Both the position numbers and the translations under genes were made by a program. Below, piece after piece: positions 1 to 7,014 of a stretch of 64,000 nucleotides of DNA. The notes beneath the pieces were generated by a model that worked only from the letters and a program-made list of their open reading frames with translations, did no database searches and was not told the DNA's origin. This DNA comes from Nocardioides sambongensis. GTDB taxonomy: Bacteria > Actinomycetota > Actinomycetes > Propionibacteriales > Nocardioidaceae. Where the stretch lies: contig NZ_CP041091.1 in NCBI RefSeq assembly GCF_006494815.1, positions 1,386,501 to 1,450,500 of the forward strand. Direction: 5' to 3'. Numbering within the stretch: the first letter of the stretch is position 1; each line of letters starts with the position of its first letter.

Positions 1-1011
1 GAGGTCCGCGATCTCGGTGACCAGCACCGCGGCGAGCATGCCGGGGATGATGGTGACGAACGGGATGAACATCTTCGGGAACGCGCCGATGATCGGCGTC
101 TTGCGGGCCGAGGAGATCGAGTCCGAGGCCATCGCCCGTTGGACCTCGACGAAGTTGGTCGTCCAGTATCCGAAGGAGAGCACGAAGCCCAGACCGAAGA
201 CGATCCCGATCACCGAGAGCACCGGGGAGTCGAAGCCGGTCAGCGCCTGGCCCGGCCAGGACTCGGTCTGCTGCCCCACCGTCGCGGTGACCGCGCCCTC
301 GGCGTCCTTGGCCGGCGCGACCCGGTCCATCAGACCGTCCCAGCCGCCGACCTGGTGCAGCCCGATCACCGTCAGCGGCAGCAGCGCAGCGATGATCACG
401 AAGAACTGGAGCACCTCGTTGTAGATCGCGGCGGAGAGACCACCCAACGCGATGTAGGAGAGCACCACGATCGCCGCCACGACCAGAGCCACCGGCAGCG
501 GCCACCCGAGCAGCGCACGGACGATGATCCCCAGCAGGTACAGGTTGACCCCGGCGATCAGGAGCTGCGCCAGGGCGAAGGAGATCGAGTTGACCAGGTG
601 CGCCCCGGGGCCGAACCGGCGGAGCATGAACTCGGGCACCGAACGGACCTTCGACCCGTAGTAGAAGGGCATCATCACGACACCGAGGAAGAGCATCGCC
701 GGGATCGCGCCCACCCAGAAGTAGTGCACCGCGGGCAGGCCGAACTCGGCGCCGTTGGCCGACATGCCCATGATCTCGACGGCGCCCAGGTTGGCCGAGA
801 TGAAGGCCAGGCCGGTGACCCAGGCCGGCAGCGCACGCCCGGACTGGAAGTAGTCCACGGCATCCGAGATCTGTCGTCTGGCCATCCAGCCGATGCCCAG
901 GACGAAGACGAAGTAGGTGGCCAGGATCAGGTAGTCGACCCAGGCTGCGTCGATGATGGTGTCCGACGCCAGCGGCAACGCCGCGAGTGTCGCCGGTGAC
1001 CCGAGTGTCAT
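1..1011 (-). CDS. Sodium:solute symporter family protein (C-terminus beyond window)
   Basis: N-terminal 337 codons of a multi-pass membrane transporter; the frame runs off the left edge. The start is the ATG at 1011 (MTLGSPATLAAL), preceded by GGGAG about 9 nt upstream. The first membrane helix (VDYLILATYFVFVLGIGWMA) is followed by a charged loop and then by helices rich in GNLG/SANLGAVEIMG-like segments. A later stretch (YYGSKVRSVPEFMLRRFG) is typical of the SSS (SGLT/PutP) family, which couples Na+ to sugar, amino acid or organic acid uptake. The substrate cannot be told. Position beside the sterol genes is the only hint of a link, and it is weak. Family assignment is firm. Confidence 0.85.
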   Translation of the reverse strand, partial: MTLGSPATLAALPLASDTIIDAAWVDYLILATYFVFVLGIGWMARRQISDAVDYFQSGRALPAWVTGLAFISANLGAVEIMGMSANGAEFGLPAVHYFWVGAIPAMLFLGVVMMPFYYGSKVRSVPEFMLRRFGPGAHLVNSISFALAQLLIAGVNLYLLGIIVRALLGWPLPVALVVAAIVVLSYIALGGLSAAIYNEVLQFFVIIAALLPLTVIGLHQVGGWDGLMDRVAPAKDAEGAVTATVGQQTESWPGQALTGFDSPVLSVIGIVFGLGFVLSFGYWTTNFVEVQRAMASDSISSARKTPIIGAFPKMFIPFVTIIPGMLAAVLVTEIADL

Positions 1012-1110
1012 TGGCTACGGCTCCCGTCTCGAGGAAAGTCCGCGGACCACGCTAGCCCCCTCCCGGCGATCGACGGCGCAGCGCGCCGGTACGTCGGTCC
1101 CCGCCCGGCG

Positions 1111-1140
1111 GGTGCACTCCCGGCCGGTGCACTCCCGGCC
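1111..1140. repeat. 15-bp tandem repeat, two perfect copies
   Basis: GGTGCACTCCCGGCC occurs twice head to tail in the 147-bp gap between the thiolase stop and the symporter start. No coding role is visible. It is one of several short tandem repeats in this window placed just after the 3' end of a minus-strand gene. Confidence 0.8.
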
Positions 1141-1158
1141 GTGCCACCTCAGCCTCGC

Positions 1159-2346
1159 TCAGACGGAGAGGATCAACCCGCTGGTGGGCACACCGGTGCC
1201 GGCGGTGACCAGCACGTGCTCCGCTCCCGCCACCGGGTTCACCGAGGTGCCCCGGATCTGGCGGACGCCCTCGGCGATCCCGTTCATCCCGTGGATGTAG
1301 GCCTCCCCGAGCTGCCCGCCGTGGGTGTTCAGCGGCAACCGGCCACCGACCTCGATCGCGCCGTCCTTGACGAAGTCGCCGGCCTCGCCGCGGCCGCAGA
1401 AGCCGAGCTCCTCCAGCTGCATCAGCACGTACGGGGTGAAGTGGTCGTAGAGGACCGCGGTGGCGATGTCGTCCGGCGTCAGTCCGGACTGGCGCCACAG
1501 CTGCCGGCCCACCACACCGATCTCGGGGATGCCGATGTCGTCGCGGTAGTAGGAGGTCATCACGAACTGGTCGCGCCCGGACCCCTGAGCGGCCGCGGCC
1601 ACCAGCGCCGGCTTGTTCGGCAGGTCCCGGGCGCGCTCGGCGGAGACCACGACGAGCGCGACCGCCCCGTCGGACTCCTGGCAGCAGTCGAGCAGGTGCA
1701 GCGGGTCCGCGATCATCCGGGAAGCCTGGTGGTCCTCCAGTGTGATCGGCCTGCCGTGGAAGAAGGCATGCGGGTTGTTGGCGGCGTGCCTGCGGTCAGC
1801 CACCGCCACCCGGCCGAAGTCCTCGGAGGTCGCGCCGTACTCGTGCATGTAGCGGCGGGCCTGCATGGCGACCGTCGCGGCCGGGGTGCTGAGGCCCAGC
1901 GGGTAGGTCCAGGCGTTGTCCAGACCGTTGGTGTTGACCTGGGTCGCGGCCCAGTTCTGCACCTGCCCGAACCGCTGGCCGGAGCGCTCGTTGAAGCCGC
2001 GGTAGCAGACCACCACGTCCGCGACGCCGGTGGCCACGGCCATCGCCGCCTGCTGCACGGTCGCGCAGGCCGCGCCGCCGCCGTAGTTGATCCGGCTGAA
2101 GAAGCTCAGCTCCCCCATCCCGAGCTCGCGCGCCACCGCGATCTCCGAGGAGGTGTCCATGGTGAAGGTGACCAGGCCGTCGACGTCGGCCGGGGTGAGC
2201 CCGGAGTCGGCCAGGGCGTGCTGCACCGCCTCCACGGAGAGCTGCAGCTCGGAGCGACCGGACTCCTTGGAGAACTCGGTCGCGCCGATGCCGACGATCG
2301 CAGCCCGGCCGGACAGGGTCCGCCCGGCGTCGCTCGGCGCACTCAT
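1159..2346 (-). CDS. ltp2: Ltp2-type thiolase-fold aldolase (steroid side-chain cleavage)
   Basis: 395-aa thiolase-superfamily protein of the lipid-transfer type. The N-terminus (AAIVGIGATEFSK) and a GGGAACATV segment around residue 90 are typical; Cys94 sits in the region of the thiolase nucleophile. In the homologous mycobacterial system, Ltp2 works with the DUF35 domain of ChsH2. It retro-aldol-cleaves the 17-hydroxy C22 side-chain CoA ester to androstenedione and propionyl-CoA. Its ATG overlaps the ChsH1 stop (ATGA), so it is the last gene of an operon encoding the whole final side-chain cycle. The assignment rests on sequence type plus exact igr-like gene order. An ordinary thiolase is the alternative, but the context argues against it. 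Confidence 0.85.
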   Translation of the reverse strand: MSAPSDAGRTLSGRAAIVGIGATEFSKESGRSELQLSVEAVQHALADSGLTPADVDGLVTFTMDTSSEIAVARELGMGELSFFSRINYGGGAACATVQQAAMAVATGVADVVVCYRGFNERSGQRFGQVQNWAATQVNTNGLDNAWTYPLGLSTPAATVAMQARRYMHEYGATSEDFGRVAVADRRHAANNPHAFFHGRPITLEDHQASRMIADPLHLLDCCQESDGAVALVVVSAERARDLPNKPALVAAAAQGSGRDQFVMTSYYRDDIGIPEIGVVGRQLWRQSGLTPDDIATAVLYDHFTPYVLMQLEELGFCGRGEAGDFVKDGAIEVGGRLPLNTHGGQLGEAYIHGMNGIAEGVRQIRGTSVNPVAGAEHVLVTAGTGVPTSGLILSV

Positions 2347-2744
2347 GCCGCCACCCGCACGGTGCCGATCACGTGACTGCCCGAGGAGACCGCGCCGGTC
2401 ACCTTGATCGTGGCCACCCCGCGCCCGCCCTCGTCGGAGACCTCGGCGACCTCGCCGGTGAAGGTGAGCGTGTCGTAGGGATAGGCGGGCGCGCCGAGAC
2501 GGATGCCGATCCCGAGGATCTGTACGTCGGTCCCCGCCCACTCGGTGACGTAGCGCTCACAGAGGGCGGTCGAGGTGAGGATGTTGACGAAGATGTCCTG
2601 GGACCCGGCCGCCTGGGCCCGGTCCCGGTCGTGGTGCACGTCCTGGAAGTCGCGGGTGGCCAGGGCCGTGGAGACCACCATCGTGGGGGTGATCGGCAGG
2701 GTCCACTCCGGCAGCCGGTCTCCGGCCTCGATCGCGCGGGTCAT
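2343..2744 (-). CDS. chsH1: ChsH1-type MaoC enoyl-CoA hydratase subunit
   Basis: 133-aa single hot-dog domain of the MaoC type. RDFQDVHHDRDRA near residue 32 carries the Asp/His pair of R-hydratases. In M. tuberculosis ChsH1 pairs with the N-terminal MaoC domain of ChsH2. The pair hydrates 3-oxo-4,17-pregnadiene-20-carboxyl-CoA, the product of ChsE1-ChsE2. The start ATG overlaps the DUF35 stop by four bases (ATGA) and the stop overlaps ltp2 the same way, so translation is probably coupled. Short length and lack of an extended substrate-binding half fit a subunit that works only as a heteromer. Confidence 0.87.
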   Translation of the reverse strand: MTRAIEAGDRLPEWTLPITPTMVVSTALATRDFQDVHHDRDRAQAAGSQDIFVNILTSTALCERYVTEWAGTDVQILGIGIRLGAPAYPYDTLTFTGEVAEVSDEGGRGVATIKVTGAVSSGSHVIGTVRVAA

Positions 2745-3256
2745 GCGCCCTCTCCTGTCGGTGTCGCAGCCTGGGTCGCAGCCTGGGTCGGGGCCGATGC
2801 CGCTGCGGACTCTCCGCCCCGCTCGACCCGGTGCCAGACCGGCAGGGTCAGCTCGTCGTCGATCCGGTTCCAGCCGACCGCCAGCCGGTCGCCGATGGCG
2901 AGCCCGTCGGGGCCCTCGGCGGCGACTCCGGTCACCTCGGCGACCATCCGCACGCCCTCGTCGAGGTCGAGCAGGGCGATCACCAGCGGCAGCTCCTTGC
3001 CCGGCACCTGCGGCGCGCGGTGCACCAGGAACGAGAAGACGGTCCCCGTGCCCGCGGCGAGCACGTGGCCGCGGTCCAGGGCGCCGCAGTCGGGACACGC
3101 CGGACCGGGCGGGTGCCGCAGCACACCGCAGGCGTTGCACTTCTGGATCCGCAGCTCCTCGCGCGCCGTGCCCTCGAAGAAGAAGGCGTTGTCGCGCCCG
3201 ACCACGGGACGCACCGGACCGGCCGTCGCGGCTCGCTGTGCTCGTGCCTCAGCCAC
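2741..3256 (-). CDS. DUF35 / OB-fold protein (C-terminal half of ChsH2 as a separate gene)
   Basis: 171-aa DUF35 protein. It has an N-terminal helix (RDNAFFFEGTAREELRIQKC), a zinc-ribbon with Cys40, Cys43, Cys54 and Cys57 (CNAC...CPDC), then an OB-fold with the family motif GTVFSFLVHRAPQVPG. In mycobacteria this domain is the C-terminal half of ChsH2 and docks on Ltp2. Here it is its own cistron, beginning with GTG at 3256 and overlapping the MaoC-domain gene by 8 bp. The tail is a low-complexity Ala/Thr/Gln segment (APTQAATQAATPTGEGA) encoded by a 12-bp direct repeat. The domain identity is certain; the separation from the MaoC half is unusual (see findings). Confidence 0.85.
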   Translation of the reverse strand: MAEARAQRAATAGPVRPVVGRDNAFFFEGTAREELRIQKCNACGVLRHPPGPACPDCGALDRGHVLAAGTGTVFSFLVHRAPQVPGKELPLVIALLDLDEGVRMVAEVTGVAAEGPDGLAIGDRLAVGWNRIDDELTLPVWHRVERGGESAAASAPTQAATQAATPTGEGA

Positions 3257-3812
3257 CGGCGTTCTCCTTCTTCGGGATGAACTTCAGCACCCGGAAGAGC
3301 ATCGTCGCCACCCGTTCGGGGGTGGCCTCCCCGCCGTCGGGCGCCGGGTGATCGACGTACCAGGTGCTGCGAGAGGTGACGAAGTAGCCGACCCCCATCC
3401 CGGTCGCCTTCGGACCGACCACCGAGTCCAGCGCGGTGGTGATCCGCAGCTGCTCGCCGACCTCGAGGTAGCGGTCGTAGCTCTGCTCGCTGTTGGTGCC
3501 CAGCACGGCGGTGAACCCGGCCTCGTTCAGCACCCGCATCATCGAGTGGAGCGGATCGTCGTCGGCCGGGGTCCCGCCCAGGCCGTACATCGTCCACACC
3601 TGCGCCATCGACGGTGGCGCCTCACCCGACCGGAAGCGGGGGCTGTCGATGCCCATCGCCTCCAGCCAGTTGTTGATCGTGGGCTGGTTGACCTCGTCGC
3701 GCGCGGTGCGCTCGGCGGCCTCGCCCCACCCCTGGATCCGCTCGGCCTCGGCCATCACGTGGGCATGGATCGCGGCGGGCACCAGGTCCTGGGTCTGCAC
3801 GGGGTCACTCAT
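3249..3812 (-). CDS. chsH2: ChsH2 N-terminal domain: MaoC-like dehydratase (FAS1_DH type), separate gene
   Basis: 187-aa hot-dog protein of the 'MaoC dehydratase N-terminal' class, without the catalytic Asp/His pair. It is expected to form the substrate tunnel opposite ChsH1. Recognisable segments are NNWLEAMGIDSP, SMAQVWTMYGLGG and GMGVGYFVTSRSTWY. It starts with ATG at 3812, about 16 bp after the fused acyl-CoA dehydrogenase gene, and ends in KKENAGG just where mycobacterial ChsH2 continues into DUF35. The stop overlaps the downstream GTG start by 8 bp. Operon position and domain order match chsH2 exactly, only the stop between the halves differs. Confidence 0.85.
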   Translation of the reverse strand: MSDPVQTQDLVPAAIHAHVMAEAERIQGWGEAAERTARDEVNQPTINNWLEAMGIDSPRFRSGEAPPSMAQVWTMYGLGGTPADDDPLHSMMRVLNEAGFTAVLGTNSEQSYDRYLEVGEQLRITTALDSVVGPKATGMGVGYFVTSRSTWYVDHPAPDGGEATPERVATMLFRVLKFIPKKENAGG

Positions 3813-3828
3813 CGGGCGCGCTCCTCCG

Positions 3829-6030
3829 TCACCGCGGGACCCGGGGCAGCCCCAGGCCGAACATCGAGATCAGCTCGCGCTGCACCTCCTGGACGCCGCC
3901 GCCGAAGGTGAGCACCAGGTTCCGCTTGGCCTGCGGGTCGAGGTAGTCCAGCAGCTCCTTGGTGGCACCCTCGCCGGGATCGCCGTGGCGGTGCACGAGG
4001 GCGATCAGGTCGGCGAGCAGGTGCTGCACCTGGTCGGCGGCGAAGACCTTGGACGAGGAGGCGTCGGCGACGCTGATCTCACCCTCGGCCGCCGCGCGGG
4101 CGACCTCCCAGTTGAGCAGCTCGTTGACCCGGAAGACCGCCGTGGTGCGGCCCAGCAGGTCGGCGACGTCGGCGCTGTCCCGCACGCCGGCGGCGTCCGC
4201 CCACGCCACGACCTTGTCCCGGAGTCCCTCGATCCGGCCGGCCGGGCCGAGCATGACCCGCTCGTGGTTGAGCTGGGTGGTGATCAGCTTCCACCCCTGG
4301 TTGACCTCGCCGACCACCATCTCGACGGGCACCTTCACGTCGTTGTAGTAGGTGGCGTTGACGTGGTGCGACCCGTCGGCGGTGAGGATCGGGGTCGAGG
4401 AGTAGCCGGGGTCGCGGGTGTCCACGATCAGGATCGAGATGCCCTTGTGCTTGGGAGCGTCGGGGTCGGTGCGGACCGCGAGCCAGATGTAGTCGGCCTG
4501 GTGCCCCCCGGTGGTCCACATCTTCTGGCCGTTGACCAGGTAGTAGGGGTCGCCGTCGTCCTCGACCAGGCGGGCGCTGGTGCGCAGCGACGCCAGGTCG
4601 GTGCCCGCGTCGGGCTCGGAGTACCCGATGGCGAAGTGCACGTCCCCGGCGAGGATCCGGGAGAGGAACAGTTCCTTCTGCCGCTCGGTGCCGTAGCGGA
4701 TCAGGGTCGGCCCGACGGTCTGCAGCGTCACCGAGGGAAGGTGGACGTCGTGGTACTGCGCCTCGTTGGCGAAGACGGTCTGCTCGATCTCGCCGAGTCC
4801 GTGGCCGCCGTACTCCGCGGGCCAGCCGACCCCCATCCAGCCGTCCGAGCCCATCCGGCGGATCAACCGCTGGTACGTCGGACCGTGCCGGTCGACCGAG
4901 CCGTCGGGGCCGGGGTCGGCGGGGTGTCCGAACTCGGCGGAGAGGCCGGCGAACCACTCCCGCAACTCGGCCTTGAGCGCGCGCTGCGCGTCGGTGAGCT
5001 CCAGGTTCTTGGTGGCGGGGTCCTCGACCGGGACCCGGGCGCCGGGCGTGTCCAGGGCGTAGGCGAGGTCGGAGCCCCACGTGGTGTAGCCGACCAGCGG
5101 ATAGGTGATGTCGACGCCCATCCCGCCGTGCACGTGGTGGCAGGTGCGCAGGGCGGACGGCGCGACCTGGCTGGCCCAGTATCCGGCGACGGCGAGGTCG
5201 TCGGCGGCCGGCAGTCCCGCGGCCACCCGCCATACCGCGTTGTCGGCGGCGAGGTCGAGGGTGCGGGAGGTGACGTAGACGTCGGCCATCTGCAGCGAGA
5301 CGGCCTGGAACTCGGCCAGGGCCCGCCCGAACTGCCGGCGTCCCTTGACGTAGTCCGCGGTGAGGTCGCGGGCACCGGCCAGCACGCCGGCGGCCGAGAC
5401 GGACAGGCCGGCACGGGCCAGCGCGAGGAGGTGCTCGGCCGCACCGGGCTCCAGCAGCTCGGCGCGGGCACCGTCGAGGACCACGGTGTGCTGGGGTTCC
5501 GCGCTCGCGGCGGAGGAGACGTACAGCTCGACGCCGGCAGCGCGGGGGTCGACGAGCACGACGACCGGTCGATCCCCGTCGAGCGCGGTGACCAGGAGCC
5601 GGGCCGCGTCGACGGCGTGGGTGACCGCGACCTTGCGACCGGTGACCGCGCCGTCGTGGTAGCGGGTGCGCAGGCCCTCGGTGCTGCCGGTCGGCAGGCC
5701 GGGCTCACGGAGCGCGGCGGCGAGCAGCGTCTCACCGGTGGCGACACCGGGCAGCAGCTCCTTGCGCTGCGCATCGGTCCCGTACGACGCCAGCGTCAGC
5801 GCACCGCAGCACAGGGTGTCCCACGCGGGCGTCTGTACCCCCCGGTGCGCTGCCTCGCGCAGCAGCACGGCGACGGCCTCGAGACCGAAGCCCTCTCCTC
5901 CGTGCTCCTCCGGGACCGGGAGCGCGGTCAGGCCGGCGGCCGCCCAGGCGGGCCACCGGGCTGCGTCGCTCTCCCGCTCGAGAACCTCGCGGACCACGTC
6001 GCGTACTGCGTTGATCGCCTCTGCATCCAC
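3829..6030 (-). CDS. Fused ChsE1-ChsE2 (FadE28-FadE29) acyl-CoA dehydrogenase
   Basis: 733-aa single chain with two acyl-CoA dehydrogenase modules. Residues ~1-345 resemble FadE28 (LPVPEEHGGEGFGL, RRQFGRALAEFQAVS, HHVHGGMGVDITYPL). Residues ~350-733 resemble FadE29 (DGWMGVGWPAEYGGHGLG, YSEPDAGTDLASLRT, NGQKMWTTGGHQADYIWLA, C-terminal GLPRVPR). In M. tuberculosis these are two proteins forming an alpha2beta2 enzyme that dehydrogenates 3-oxo-4-pregnene-20-carboxyl-CoA. The lengths add up (339 + 387 aa). I chose the GTG at 6030: an upstream frame would read through the KstR operator, and a TACAGT -10 element ends 6 nt before the GTG, as expected for a leaderless mRNA. First gene of a five-gene operon ending with ltp2. 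Confidence 0.88.
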   Translation of the reverse strand: MDAEAINAVRDVVREVLERESDAARWPAWAAAGLTALPVPEEHGGEGFGLEAVAVLLREAAHRGVQTPAWDTLCCGALTLASYGTDAQRKELLPGVATGETLLAAALREPGLPTGSTEGLRTRYHDGAVTGRKVAVTHAVDAARLLVTALDGDRPVVVLVDPRAAGVELYVSSAASAEPQHTVVLDGARAELLEPGAAEHLLALARAGLSVSAAGVLAGARDLTADYVKGRRQFGRALAEFQAVSLQMADVYVTSRTLDLAADNAVWRVAAGLPAADDLAVAGYWASQVAPSALRTCHHVHGGMGVDITYPLVGYTTWGSDLAYALDTPGARVPVEDPATKNLELTDAQRALKAELREWFAGLSAEFGHPADPGPDGSVDRHGPTYQRLIRRMGSDGWMGVGWPAEYGGHGLGEIEQTVFANEAQYHDVHLPSVTLQTVGPTLIRYGTERQKELFLSRILAGDVHFAIGYSEPDAGTDLASLRTSARLVEDDGDPYYLVNGQKMWTTGGHQADYIWLAVRTDPDAPKHKGISILIVDTRDPGYSSTPILTADGSHHVNATYYNDVKVPVEMVVGEVNQGWKLITTQLNHERVMLGPAGRIEGLRDKVVAWADAAGVRDSADVADLLGRTTAVFRVNELLNWEVARAAAEGEISVADASSSKVFAADQVQHLLADLIALVHRHGDPGEGATKELLDYLDPQAKRNLVLTFGGGVQEVQRELISMFGLGLPRVPR

Positions 6031-6038
6031 AGTCCAAC

Positions 6039-6052
6039 TGTAACGTGTTCTA
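6039..6052. promoter_or_regulatory. KstR operator (perfect consensus), divergent promoter
   Basis: TGTAACGTGTTCTA fits the KstR consensus TnnAACnnGTTnnA at every fixed position. It lies 9 bp before the chsE1-chsE2 start on the minus strand and 58 bp before the ferritin-like gene on the plus strand, so it can repress both. The same 14-mer, at the same 9-bp distance from a GTG, occurs at 21453. Confidence 0.88.
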
Positions 6053-6068
6053 TTTCGAGCGGGCGGCA

Positions 6069-6095
6069 CCTCCCGGTCACCGGGAGACCGGGAGG
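6069..6095. repeat. Inverted/direct repeat in the divergent promoter
   Basis: CTCCCGG (6070-6076) and CCGGGAG (6080-6086) form a perfect 7-bp inverted repeat with a 3-nt loop. A second CCGGGAGG copy follows at 6088-6095. It lies between the KstR site and the ferritin-like start and could be a second operator or a 5' hairpin. No assigned regulator. Confidence 0.5.
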
Positions 6096-6110
6096 CAGTC
6101 ACAATGGAGT

Positions 6111-6962
6111 ATGGCCCGGGGCACCAGCGAGGATCGTCGACTCGTCGAGCACGTCGACCGGCTGGCCGAGGAGCACCCTCCGCTGCGCCTGGACGCGGTG
6201 GACTTCACGGTGCGGGACCCGCAGACCTTCGAGCGCCGGTTCGGCCACGTCCTGGATTACATGGCCCGGGTCGAGCTGGAGGTCGACCGCAACGTGCTCG
6301 AGCTGACCACGATGCTGCCGGATCCACCCGCCGTCGACCGCTACTTCTACGCCGAGGTCTGGCAGCCGCAGGAGATCCAGCACGGACGGATCCTGGACCG
6401 GCTCCAGGTCGAACTCGGCCGCTCCCCCGCCGCGCCGGACACCGAGACGGTCGGCGCCAAGCTCCGCCTGCTGGGCGTGCTGGCCCATCTCGACGGCTTC
6501 CAGGACGTCTGCCGGATGCTCTACTACCTCACCGGGATGGCCACCGAGCGCTCCGCGGTGCTCGCCTACAACCTGCTGCACCGGGGCACCGAGGAGCTCG
6601 GCGAGCATGCTGTCGCGCGCACCGTGCTCGCCCCGATCAAGCGCCAGGAGCCGGGCCACTACGCCTTCTACCAGCTCTCCGCCCGTGGGCTGTGGGCCGA
6701 GCTCGCCGCCTGGCAGCGCTGGCTGGTCCGACGGATGCGGACGGTCTCGTTCGCGCCGGTCGGCGCCAACACCGACGGCCAGCGCGCCGACTTCGGCGCG
6801 GTGATGGCGACCCTGGGCATCGCCGACGACGTGGACTCCTTCGCCGGGCAGGCGGTCCGGGTGGAGCGCGACCTGCTGTGGGCGCACCGCCGGGGGATGC
6901 AGGTGCCGCCCTACGTGCTGCGCGCGTTCCACGACGCCGTCGAGCGTGCCCGGCAGCGCTGA
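6111..6962 (+). CDS. Ferritin-like diiron protein, divergent from chsE (function unknown)
   Basis: 283-aa all-helical protein. It carries the spacing of a four-helix diiron site of the acyl-ACP desaturase/ferritin-like type: an acidic helix (ARVELEVDRNVLEL), EIQHG (ExxH), an isolated Glu in GMATERSAV, and EPGHY (ExxH). No signal peptide or membrane segment. I start at ATG 6111 because CACAAT (a possible -10) lies 5 nt before it and upstream codons would fall in the repeat. It shares an 80-bp divergent promoter with the igr-like operon, including a perfect KstR operator, so it is probably sterol-induced. The substrate is unknown; an oxygenase/desaturase acting on sterol or acyl-CoA intermediates is an inference. 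Confidence 0.75.
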   Translation: MARGTSEDRRLVEHVDRLAEEHPPLRLDAVDFTVRDPQTFERRFGHVLDYMARVELEVDRNVLELTTMLPDPPAVDRYFYAEVWQPQEIQHGRILDRLQVELGRSPAAPDTETVGAKLRLLGVLAHLDGFQDVCRMLYYLTGMATERSAVLAYNLLHRGTEELGEHAVARTVLAPIKRQEPGHYAFYQLSARGLWAELAAWQRWLVRRMRTVSFAPVGANTDGQRADFGAVMATLGIADDVDSFAGQAVRVERDLLWAHRRGMQVPPYVLRAFHDAVERARQR

Positions 6963-6966
6963 CCGG

Positions 6967-7014
6967 CCGACCAGACTCAGCCGGCCAGACTCAGCCGACC
7001 AGACTCAGCCGACC
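6967..7014. repeat. 14-bp tandem repeat (3.4 copies) at a convergent gene junction
   Basis: Units CCGACCAGACTCAG, CCGGCCAGACTCAG and CCGACCAGACTCAG are followed by a partial CCGACC. The array spans the gap between the ferritin-like and DGAT genes and includes the DGAT stop codon. Slippage here would change only the last DGAT codons. Confidence 0.85.

Noticed and set aside
1159..2346. Assignment as FadA5-type thiolase.
   Set aside because: The lipid-transfer-type head and the adjacent chsH1, DUF35 and chsE genes fit Ltp2; FadA5 belongs to a different gene set and has a full thiolase Cys-His-Cys pattern.
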